Positions 17,942-25,610 of a stretch of DNA of 64,000 nucleotides are shown piece after piece. The position numbers were made by a program, and so were the translations under genes. Where the stretch lies: NCBI RefSeq assembly GCF_000238355.1, contig NZ_AHCA01000012.1, positions 1 through 64,000 on the forward strand, given 5' to 3'. Numbering within the stretch: the first letter of the stretch is position 1; every line of letters starts with the position of its first letter. Origin of the DNA: Pseudoalteromonas haloplanktis ATCC 14393. Lineage in GTDB: Bacteria > Pseudomonadota > Gammaproteobacteria > Enterobacterales > Alteromonadaceae. The notes under the pieces were generated by a model. It was given only the letters and a program-made list of their open reading frames with translations, had not been told where the DNA came from and did no database searches.

Positions 17942-18409
17942 ATGTTGAATCGCGAATTACTAGGGCCAAGTTTATTCTTGGCGCTATTTACACTATACGC
18001 CATTGTTGCATGGCAAATTCCATTACTCCCATTTGAAGAGTATGAAACCGTTACCTCCGCCACTTTACCTAAAGTATATGCGGCATTCGGTATTATCGTT
18101 TGCTTACTTTCAATTGGAGCTACTTTACTTAAACCAACAGAAAAAACAAATGCGGATGATGTACTTGAAAAATCACATGTATTAAGAACATTTGGCTTGC
18201 TGATATTAATGGTGTTGTACAGCGCAATGCTTGAACCAATTGGCTTTTTAATATCAACCAGTGTGTTTTTATTAGTGGGTTTTTTTGTTATGGGAGAGCG
18301 TCGCAAGAAGATTTTATTGCTGGCTTCTATTCCTGTTGCGGTAGTGTTTTGGTTCTTAATGACCCAAGTGCTCGGTATTTATTTGGTTCCTGGCAACCTG
18401 TGGAGTTAA
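17942..18409 (+). CDS. tctB: tripartite tricarboxylate transporter small membrane subunit
   Basis: The 155-residue membrane protein has four predicted helices (about 7-26, 40-58, 79-104 and 120-143). This is the size and shape of TctB, the poorly conserved small subunit that partners TctA. Assignment rests largely on its place between tctC and tctA. It overlaps neither and ends 3 bp before tctA. Confidence 0.88.
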   Translation: MLNRELLGPSLFLALFTLYAIVAWQIPLLPFEEYETVTSATLPKVYAAFGIIVCLLSIGATLLKPTEKTNADDVLEKSHVLRTFGLLILMVLYSAMLEPIGFLISTSVFLLVGFFVMGERRKKILLLASIPVAVVFWFLMTQVLGIYLVPGNLWS

Positions 18410-18412
18410 GTT

Positions 18413-19954
18413 ATGTTTGATGGAATTATGTTGGGTTTGTCGACCGTACTCGACTGGAACAACCTGTTGTATGTGATAGTAGGTTGTTTTGTTGGTACTT
18501 TTATTGGCATGCTACCGGGCTTGGGCCCTATTACAGCAATCGCATTAATGATCCCAATTACTTATAGCATCGGTGCCGATTCAGGCATGATCTTAATGGC
18601 TGGGGTTTATTATGGTGCAATTTTTGGCGGTTCAACCTCATCTATATTGATCAATGCCCCAGGGGTTGCAGGCACGGTTGCCTCCTCCTTTGACGGTTAC
18701 CCGCTTGCTAAGCAAGGTCATGCTGGTAAAGCATTGGCGATTGCTGCGTACGCTTCCTTTATAGGCGGAACAGTGGGCGCTATTTTATTGATGGTTGCTG
18801 CGCCTTTGTTGGCAAAAGTATCACTGAGCTTTCAATCCCCTGACTATGTCGTACTGATGTTTTTAGGTTTAACAGCGATTGCTGCTTTTTCGAATAAAGG
18901 ACAATTTTTAAAAGCTATGATGATGACAGTGTTTGGTTTAATGCTTGCAACCGTCGGTATTGATCCATCATCTGGTACAGAGCGATTTACTTTTGGCCAA
19001 GCGGATTTACTTGATGGTATTAGCTTTTTACTCGTGGCAATGGCAACCTTTGCCTTAGCTGAGGCGTTAATCAATGTTGTGCGCCCAGAGAAAAAAGAAG
19101 TGAAGAGCATTAATGATTCAGATACCCCACAAATTGGTTCAACTAAACTGACTAAAGCAGAAGTTAAAGAGATGGCACCTACGGTGGGTCGTTCATCTAT
19201 CCTTGGCTTTATTATTGGCGTGTTGCCGGGTGCCGGTGCAACCATTGCTAGCTTTATGGCGTATGCCACTGAGCGCAACTTAGCCCCTAAAGGCTTAAAA
19301 GAGAAGTTTGGTAAAGGGTCATTACGTGGTTTAGCAGCCCCTGAGTCTGCTAATAATGCAGCTTGTACAGGTTCGTTCGTACCACTATTAACGTTAGGTA
19401 TTCCTGGTTCTGGCACTACAGCGATTATGTTAGGTGCATTAATTGCTTATGGTATTCAACCAGGTCCGATGTTGATGCAAGAAAACCCAAGTGTGTTTTG
19501 GGCGGTTATCGTTAGCATGTATTTTGGTAATATCGTATTGCTGATTTTGAACTTACCGTTGATCCCATATTTTGCAAAAGTATTAGCGATGCCAAAATCA
19601 GTGCTCACTATTATGATTTTGTTCTTCAGCTTAATAGGGGTGTATTTAGTCTCCTTTAATACTTTTGATTTATTTATGATGGTTGGGTTTGCTGTTGTAG
19701 CGCTGGTATTACGCTTGCTGGCTTTCCCAATGGCACCATTGCTACTAGGCTTTATTTTAGGTGATATGATTGAACGTAACTTCCGTCGCTCAATGATGAT
19801 CTCTGATGGTTCATTAAGTTTCTTATGGGAACGTCCATTGACCTTGAGTATTTTTGTAATCTCAATCGTGGTGTTGTTATTTCCATTAAAAGACTTTATA
19901 ACTCAGCGCCGAGCAGATAAAGTGGCTCTGAAAGAGAAACAAGAGCATGCTTAA
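18413..19954 (+). CDS. tctA: tripartite tricarboxylate transporter large permease
   Basis: The gene encodes the 513-residue TctA family permease, with about twelve membrane helices. The duplicated family signatures are visible: GTFIGMLPGLGPITAIALM near residue 30 and GFIIGVLPGAGATIASFM near 265. So are APGVAGTVASSFDGYP and the symmetry-related PLLTLGIPGSGTTAIMLG. It drives sodium- or proton-linked tricarboxylate uptake using TctC as receptor. It is followed 11 bp later by the sensor kinase gene. Confidence 0.95.
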   Translation: MFDGIMLGLSTVLDWNNLLYVIVGCFVGTFIGMLPGLGPITAIALMIPITYSIGADSGMILMAGVYYGAIFGGSTSSILINAPGVAGTVASSFDGYPLAKQGHAGKALAIAAYASFIGGTVGAILLMVAAPLLAKVSLSFQSPDYVVLMFLGLTAIAAFSNKGQFLKAMMMTVFGLMLATVGIDPSSGTERFTFGQADLLDGISFLLVAMATFALAEALINVVRPEKKEVKSINDSDTPQIGSTKLTKAEVKEMAPTVGRSSILGFIIGVLPGAGATIASFMAYATERNLAPKGLKEKFGKGSLRGLAAPESANNAACTGSFVPLLTLGIPGSGTTAIMLGALIAYGIQPGPMLMQENPSVFWAVIVSMYFGNIVLLILNLPLIPYFAKVLAMPKSVLTIMILFFSLIGVYLVSFNTFDLFMMVGFAVVALVLRLLAFPMAPLLLGFILGDMIERNFRRSMMISDGSLSFLWERPLTLSIFVISIVVLLFPLKDFITQRRADKVALKEKQEHA

Positions 19955-19965
19955 TTGAGGTAATC

Positions 19966-21588
19966 ATGAGCAACACCAAGAAGCAAAACCCGTTACAAAG
20001 CATGGTTAAAAGACCCAAGCGTTTAGAAACGCGACTCATAATTTGGGTAACAGGACTATGTGTATTGCAAGCGGTGTTGTTTGGCGGCTTGGTGTATCAA
20101 ATTACTGCACAAAGTTTACATAATCACATCGGTGATAAGGCACTTGCTGTAGCGACTAGTATTGCATCAAGCGATGAGGTTGTGAAGGCGTTAAAAAATC
20201 CCAGTAACTTGGTGGCAATTAACCAAGAAATAGAAAATCTGCGTCAGCTTACTGACGCAGATTTTATTGTTATTGGCGATAAAAATGCCCATCGGATTGC
20301 CCACCCTGATAGTAATAAACTGGGTAAGCGGATGGTTGGCGGCGATAGCCAAGCGGCGTTAAGAGGTGAACGTTATATCTCAGTGGCACAAGGCAGCTTA
20401 GGTGAATCTATTCGCGGTAAAGTGCCAGTTTATGATGAACAGCAAAACATTATAGGTTTAGTATCGGTTGGCTTTTTAGTGCAGTCGGTTGAGCCGTTGA
20501 TCAGAGCGCGCATTGTCGAAATTATGATCTGGGGTTTGCTGTTAGTGGCGTTGAGTATTATTGCCGCTATTTTTATCGGACAGCGAGTGCGCAATGCCAT
20601 TTTTGGTTTGCAACCTGATGAAATTGCACGGTTGTTTTCAGAGCAAGATGCCATTTTAAATACTATGCGCAGCGGCGTGATAGCACTTGATCCTGATGGT
20701 CGCGTGCGAAAGCTAACTCAGCGAGCCTGTGAAATTTTAGATAAACCAGCGGCCTGTAGCAATAAATCACTCACGCTTAAAGATTTACTACCAGAGCATG
20801 CTGAATTTTTACTGCGTAACCAACGCCGAAAAATGGTTGGCTTTGAACTATTTGCAGCGGATAAGCGCTTAGTGCTTTCGCGTTTTTCATTGCAAGTGCA
20901 AGGACAGGCCGATGGTATTTTACTGACCCTGCGTCCTGCAGATGAGCTTGAATACTTAAGCCAACAACTTACTAAAGTACAAGCCTTTGCAGAGCTTTTA
21001 AGAGTGCAAACACATGATTATTCGAACAAGCTAAACTTAATTGGTGCGCTTATTCAGATGGGTAAAAATGAGCAAGCTATCGAATTAATTGGTCAAGAAA
21101 GTCAAGGTTCACAAGCGCAGATCCACCACTTGCTAGAGCGCATTCAAGATCCTGTTCTAGCCGGATTATTAGTCGGTAAATATCATAAAGCACGTGAGTT
21201 AAATGTAGTGCTTGAGCTAAATCCAGATAGCTTACTCGGTGCGATAGAGCGGACCGAAATGTTAGAACGGGTAGTGTCAATATTAGGGAATTTAATTGAT
21301 AATGCCATTGATGCAGCGATCAGAGCCAGTGAAGAACGCACGCCTTATGTACGAGTAACCGTGGATGAAACCAGTCAAACTTTATTGTTTGATGTAGAAG
21401 ACAGTGGCTTCGGTTTGGGCAGTGATCACGAGGTAATTTTTACCCCACAATATAGTTCTAAAAGCGGTGCAGAACATGGTATTGGGTTATATTTAGTAAA
21501 AACTAATTTGGACTCCTGTGGTGGCAGTTTAGAAATTGGTGAGTCAGATTTAAAAGGGGCTCGACTGAGCGTCTATATTCCTAAGTAA
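19966..21588 (+). CDS. CitA/DcuS-type sensor histidine kinase
   Basis: This 540-residue kinase has two membrane helices (about 26-46 and 184-206) that bracket a periplasmic sCache/PAS sensor with the family block DADFIVIGDKNAHRIAHP and a nearby GESIRGKVPV. A cytoplasmic PAS-like domain precedes a CitA-type core with phosphoacceptor His350 in RVQTHDYSNKL. ATP-binding motifs LGNLIDNAIDAA and GIGLYLVK follow. The family senses citrate or C4-dicarboxylates outside the cell. Its location directly after tctA indicates that it senses the transported acid. Confidence 0.92.
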   Translation: MSNTKKQNPLQSMVKRPKRLETRLIIWVTGLCVLQAVLFGGLVYQITAQSLHNHIGDKALAVATSIASSDEVVKALKNPSNLVAINQEIENLRQLTDADFIVIGDKNAHRIAHPDSNKLGKRMVGGDSQAALRGERYISVAQGSLGESIRGKVPVYDEQQNIIGLVSVGFLVQSVEPLIRARIVEIMIWGLLLVALSIIAAIFIGQRVRNAIFGLQPDEIARLFSEQDAILNTMRSGVIALDPDGRVRKLTQRACEILDKPAACSNKSLTLKDLLPEHAEFLLRNQRRKMVGFELFAADKRLVLSRFSLQVQGQADGILLTLRPADELEYLSQQLTKVQAFAELLRVQTHDYSNKLNLIGALIQMGKNEQAIELIGQESQGSQAQIHHLLERIQDPVLAGLLVGKYHKARELNVVLELNPDSLLGAIERTEMLERVVSILGNLIDNAIDAAIRASEERTPYVRVTVDETSQTLLFDVEDSGFGLGSDHEVIFTPQYSSKSGAEHGIGLYLVKTNLDSCGGSLEIGESDLKGARLSVYIPK

Positions 21589-21681
21589 CAGCAAGTTATT
21601 TAGGGTGATAAGCTGCGACGAAGCAAATTATAACAAAAGTAAATGCGATAGCGCAGCAATGCTAAAAATGAGTAATAAAAA

Positions 21682-22404
21682 ATGACATATTCAGTAGTTA
21701 TCATCGAAGATGAACTAGAGGTTGCACAGCTGCTTGCGCAATACTTGTTGCTACCTAATGGGGTTGCAGGGAATCAAACTGCGCGACAAAGCTTGCGTCA
21801 AGGTCAGTATCAGGTTGTTGGAATTGCCGCTAATCTCAGTACGGCTAACGGGTTATTGCAGGCGATAGAGCCTGATCTAATCTTATTGGATATTCACTTG
21901 CCAGACGGTAATGGGCTCGATTTATTAAGTGAATTAAGGGCACGTGCGATTAAAAGCGATGTCATGCTATTGACCGCAGCCAAGGAAGTCGAAACGCTTG
22001 AAAAAGCCATGCAGTTGGGTGCTTGTGATTTTTTGGTAAAGCCATTAATGCTTAATCGTCTTGATCAAGCATTAGCACGATTTGAATCACGCCAACAGTG
22101 CTTGTCGGATGCCAACGAAGTGACGCAATCAATGGTTGACACCTTATTCGGCTCAAATGAACAAACAAAGGCCCCCGTCAGGTTACCTAAAGGTGTTGAT
22201 CAACTCACCTTAAGAAAAATTATTGATGCTTTTAAAGAGCATAAAAAAACACCTTTTACAGCACAACAAATGGGCGATTTAGTTGGCGTTAGCCGCTCTA
22301 CGGCACGGCGCTATCTCGAGTATTTGCTAGAAGCAGAGCAAGTCAGTGCCGACCAAAGCTATGGCAGCATAGGTCGACCTGAGCGTTGTTATAAAATGGG
22401 ATAA
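21682..22404 (+). CDS. CitB/DcuR-type response regulator
   Basis: The 240-residue regulator has a receiver domain with phospho-Asp70 in LILLDIHLPDG and the conserved Lys in LVKPL, followed by a C-terminal helix-turn-helix (KTPFTAQQMGDLVGVSRS) of the CitB type. An unusual insertion of about 18 residues (LLPNGVAGNQTARQSLRQG) lies after the first receiver helix, where most relatives are shorter. It sits 93 bp after the kinase gene and should control the porin-tct operon. A weak GGGAT/ATCCC stem before T-rich sequence near 22435-22447 may end the unit. Confidence 0.9.
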   Translation: MTYSVVIIEDELEVAQLLAQYLLLPNGVAGNQTARQSLRQGQYQVVGIAANLSTANGLLQAIEPDLILLDIHLPDGNGLDLLSELRARAIKSDVMLLTAAKEVETLEKAMQLGACDFLVKPLMLNRLDQALARFESRQQCLSDANEVTQSMVDTLFGSNEQTKAPVRLPKGVDQLTLRKIIDAFKEHKKTPFTAQQMGDLVGVSRSTARRYLEYLLEAEQVSADQSYGSIGRPERCYKMG

Positions 22405-22553
22405 CAGTTTATCTATCTGATTTATAGTGTGATCCCTGGTTTTTTTGTTGTTCTAAGTTATGTGAAATTAAGATGTAGAGAACAGCAGTAAAAATATTTT
22501 CTAGAATTGATTGCATTTTAAGCGACTTCTATGGTGATGTTCGCATTAAGTAA

Positions 22554-22562
22554 TGCTATACT
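22554..22562 (+). promoter_or_regulatory. extended -10 promoter of the EF-G gene
   Basis: TGCTATACT is an extended -10 element about 40 bp before the start codon, with a CCCGCC discriminator directly after it. The -35 is poor. GC-rich discriminators are typical of growth-rate-controlled translation genes. Confidence 0.55.
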
Positions 22563-22601
22563 CCCGCCGAATAATTTTTCGACTTTATTAAGAGTAAAAT
22601 A

Positions 22602-24686
22602 ATGGCAGATTTATCGAAGTACAGAAACATTGGTATTTTCGCGCACGTTGATGCGGGTAAGACCACGACTACTGAGCGTATCCTAAAGCTTACTGGTCAA
22701 ATCCATAAAACAGGTGAGGTTCATGATGGTGAATCAACAACTGACTTCATGGAACAAGAAGCTGAGCGCGGTATTACTATCCAGTCTGCGGCTGTAAGCT
22801 GTTTCTGGAAAGATCACCGTTTTAACGTTATCGATACTCCTGGACACGTTGACTTCACTGTTGAAGTATACCGTTCACTTAAAGTACTTGATGGCGGCAT
22901 CGGTGTATTCTGTGGTTCTGGTGGTGTTGAACCACAATCAGAAACTAACTGGCGTTATGCTAACGAATCAGAAGTTGCACGTGTTATTTTCGTAAACAAA
23001 TTAGACCGTATGGGTGCTGATTTTTACCGTGTAACAGAGCAAGTACGTAAAGTACTTGGCGCAAACCCATTAATCATGACGTTACCAATTGGTATCGAAG
23101 ATGAGTTCTGTGGTGTTGTTGACGTTTTAACTAAAAAAGCATACATCTGGGACGAAACTGGTCTTCCAGAGAACTACACAGTTGAAGACGTTCCTGCAGA
23201 CATGGTAGACAAAGTTGATGAATACCATGAAATGCTAATCGAAACTGCTGTAGAGCAAGACGATGATCTAATGGAAGCGTACATGGAAGGTGAAGTACCT
23301 TCTTTAGAAGATATCAAGCGTTGTATCCGTAAAGGTACTCGTGACCTTGCTTTCTTCCCTACATACTGTGGTTCTGCGTTCAAGAACAAAGGTATGCAGT
23401 TAGTACTTGATGCTGTTGTTGATTACTTACCAGCGCCTACAGAAGTTGATCCTCAACCTCTTATGGACGAAGAAGGTAATGAAAACGGTGAATTCGCAAT
23501 CGTATCTGCTGACGAACCATTCAAAGCGTTAGCGTTTAAGATCATGGATGACCGTTTCGGTGCATTAACTTTCGTACGTATCTACTCTGGTAAACTTAAC
23601 AAGGGTGACACTATCCTTAACGCGTTTACTGGTAAAACTGAGCGTGTTGGCCGTATGGTTGAGATGCAAGCAGACGACCGTAACGAATTAACTAGCGCAC
23701 AAGCTGGTGACATCATTGCAATCGTAGGTATGAAAAACGTGCAAACTGGTCACACTCTTTGTGATCCAAAGCACCCAGTAACACTTGAGCCAATGGTATT
23801 CCCAACGCCAGTAATCTCGATTGCTGTACAGCCTAAAGATAAAGGCGGTAATGAGAAAATGGGTGTTGCTATCGGTAAAATGGTTGCAGAAGATCCATCT
23901 TTCCAAGTTGAGACTGATGAAGATTCAGGCGAAACTATCCTTAAAGGTATGGGTGAGCTTCACTTAGATATCAAAGTAGATATCCTTAAGCGTACTTACG
24001 GTGTAGACCTTATCGTTGGTCAACCACAGGTTGCTTACCGTGAAACTATCACTCGTGAAATCGAAGATAGCTACACGCATAAGAAACAATCTGGTGGTTC
24101 TGGTCAGTTCGGTAAAATCGACTACCGCATCAAGCCAGGCGAAGTTGCTTCAGGCTTCACGTTTAAATCAACAGTTGTTGGTGGTAACGTACCTAAAGAA
24201 TTCTGGCCTGCAGTTGAGAAAGGCTTTAAGTCAATGATGAGCGAAGGTGTGCTAGCTGGCTTCCCTGTGCTTGACGTTGAAGTTGAACTTTTCGACGGTG
24301 GCTTCCACGCCGTGGATTCATCAGCAATCGCATTCGAAATCGCTGCTAAAGGCGCTTTCCGTCAATCGATCCCTAAAGCGGGCGCACAACTTCTTGAGCC
24401 AATCATGAAAGTTGACGTGTTCACGCCAGAAGATCACGTTGGTGACGTAATCGGTGACCTTAACCGTCGTCGTGGTATGATGAAAGACCAAGAAGCTGGT
24501 TTAACAGGCGTTCGTATTAAAGCAGACGTTCCGTTATCAGAAATGTTCGGTTACATCGGTTCATTACGTACAATGACATCAGGTCGTGGTCAGTTCTCTA
24601 TGGAGTTCTCACACTATGCACCATGTCCACAAAACGTAGCTGAAACTGTAATCGCTGCAGAAAAAGAGAAAAAAGCAGCTAAATAA
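22602..24686 (+). CDS. fusA: translation elongation factor G, second (EF-G2-type) paralogue
   Basis: The gene encodes a full-length 694-residue translocase. The G domain carries AHVDAGKT at 14-21, the switch region ERGITIQSAA, DTPGH and NKLD. Domains II-V follow, with domain IV and V segments GGFHAVDSSAIAFEIAA and SGRGQFSMEF. It stands alone with its own promoter and terminator rather than in the rpsL-rpsG-fusA-tuf operon, so it is probably the additional EF-G found in many marine gammaproteobacteria. Codon use looks strongly biased (GTA, GGT, CTT, AAC), consistent with high expression. Whether it works in translocation or in recycling cannot be told from the sequence. Confidence 0.9.
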   Translation: MADLSKYRNIGIFAHVDAGKTTTTERILKLTGQIHKTGEVHDGESTTDFMEQEAERGITIQSAAVSCFWKDHRFNVIDTPGHVDFTVEVYRSLKVLDGGIGVFCGSGGVEPQSETNWRYANESEVARVIFVNKLDRMGADFYRVTEQVRKVLGANPLIMTLPIGIEDEFCGVVDVLTKKAYIWDETGLPENYTVEDVPADMVDKVDEYHEMLIETAVEQDDDLMEAYMEGEVPSLEDIKRCIRKGTRDLAFFPTYCGSAFKNKGMQLVLDAVVDYLPAPTEVDPQPLMDEEGNENGEFAIVSADEPFKALAFKIMDDRFGALTFVRIYSGKLNKGDTILNAFTGKTERVGRMVEMQADDRNELTSAQAGDIIAIVGMKNVQTGHTLCDPKHPVTLEPMVFPTPVISIAVQPKDKGGNEKMGVAIGKMVAEDPSFQVETDEDSGETILKGMGELHLDIKVDILKRTYGVDLIVGQPQVAYRETITREIEDSYTHKKQSGGSGQFGKIDYRIKPGEVASGFTFKSTVVGGNVPKEFWPAVEKGFKSMMSEGVLAGFPVLDVEVELFDGGFHAVDSSAIAFEIAAKGAFRQSIPKAGAQLLEPIMKVDVFTPEDHVGDVIGDLNRRRGMMKDQEAGLTGVRIKADVPLSEMFGYIGSLRTMTSGRGQFSMEFSHYAPCPQNVAETVIAAEKEKKAAK

Positions 24687-24705
24687 TTAGCCTTTTAAAT
24701 CTTTG

Positions 24706-24735
24706 AAAAAACCCGCACTTGTTGCGGGTTTTTTG
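24706..24735 (+). terminator. terminator of the EF-G gene
   Basis: AACCCGCA/TGCGGGTT stem with a short loop, preceded by A6 and followed by TTTTTT. Confidence 0.9.
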
Positions 24736-24882
24736 TTTCTATAATCAAAATAAAGCCCTCATAAATAAACGGGTACACTTTTTTGATGTTATGACTTTTT
24801 GCTGTTGTTATCGCTTAGGTAATTTCTCGTTTAAGCGCTGTAAATGCTACTCAAATATAACTAATCATTTATTCCTTCTTTC

Positions 24883-25098
24883 TATAATCTGACCCGTTAA
24901 TAAGTATTATCTGAATGGAGTATTATTCAGAATATTGAAACTAATCGTTTGTACCTAGGGAAAAAGTAGTGCAAATACTTGAATACGATCAACTAAAGCG
25001 GGTAAGATAATAACTTATGGCCATCTTTATGGTTATATAAGGGAAATGGAAGTCTCTCGAAGAAAGAGACATAAACAGGTACTTTTTAGGACGTTTAT
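24883..25098 (+). promoter_or_regulatory. promoter and long structured leader of unknown class
   Basis: TATAAT at 24883-24888 gives a likely start near 24895, leaving a leader of about 200 nt before the small membrane gene. Several paired elements are visible. TCTGAAT/ATTCAGA forms a hairpin with GGA in its loop. GTACCT (24951-24956) can pair with AGGTAC (25077-25082), enclosing about 120 nt and followed by TTTTT. GTCTCT/AGAGAC forms another hairpin. GGA motifs recur at five or more sites. I recognise no known riboswitch. From 24736 to 24882 I see nothing. Confidence 0.45.
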
Positions 25099-25530
25099 AT
25101 GAACGCAATTAAATTGAGCCCAAATTGGTTGTTACAGTTAGTGATAATTTTAATTGTGGCGCTGGTCACTTTTTCATTAACACTTATCTTTACTGTAAAT
25201 CAAACTGTTTTAGCTTTAATAATTACGCCGATTATATTTATGATTTCAATTCTAAATATAATCAATTTACGATTTTTGCACTGTTATAAAGCGGGAATTT
25301 ATTACTCTCAAGGATTTGGTAAGAAATATATCAACGCAGATGAAATAGTTGATATACATTTTCATTCATTCAAATTATTAACTGTGCTTGTCGTAACGTT
25401 AGAAAATAACAAGGTCGTTCGCTTTTATAATTGGCAGTTTGATACGCAAACTCAGCAGTCGATTAAGTGTTGGTATAAGAAAAATAAAAGTAGTTGCGAT
25501 AAACTACAGCAAACACCCTGTAATGCATAA
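25099..25530 (+). CDS. small membrane protein of unknown function
   Basis: The protein has 143 residues with two strongly hydrophobic helices (about 12-32 and 37-55) and a C-terminal cytoplasmic domain of about 85 residues that reads as alternating beta strands (GIYYSQGFGKKYINADEIVDI, then LLTVLVVTLENNKVVRFYNW). The layout resembles bacterial PH/YcxB-like two-helix membrane proteins, but I cannot name a family. AGGA lies eight bases before ATG 25099. It is the only gene behind the long leader and is closed by its own terminator. Confidence 0.7.
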   Translation: MNAIKLSPNWLLQLVIILIVALVTFSLTLIFTVNQTVLALIITPIIFMISILNIINLRFLHCYKAGIYYSQGFGKKYINADEIVDIHFHSFKLLTVLVVTLENNKVVRFYNWQFDTQTQQSIKCWYKKNKSSCDKLQQTPCNA

Positions 25531-25558
25531 AAAGAGGCCGCTAAATAGCGGCCTTTTT
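25530..25558 (+). terminator. terminator after the small membrane protein gene
   Basis: GGCCGCT/AGCGGCC 7-bp stem with AAAT loop, flanked by AAAAAGA and TTTTT. Confidence 0.92.
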
Positions 25559-25610
25559 ATTAACCTGAACTCTTAAGAGTAAACCTATTACAATCAGAGC
25601 TTAGTTCATA

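Noticed and set aside
18844..19416. 190-codon minus-strand frame inside tctA
   Set aside because: It is antisense to conserved TctA motifs and typical of shadow frames in hydrophobic genes.
24883..25098. TPP, cobalamin, glycine or c-di-GMP-I riboswitch
   Set aside because: None of the diagnostic core words of these classes could be found in the leader.
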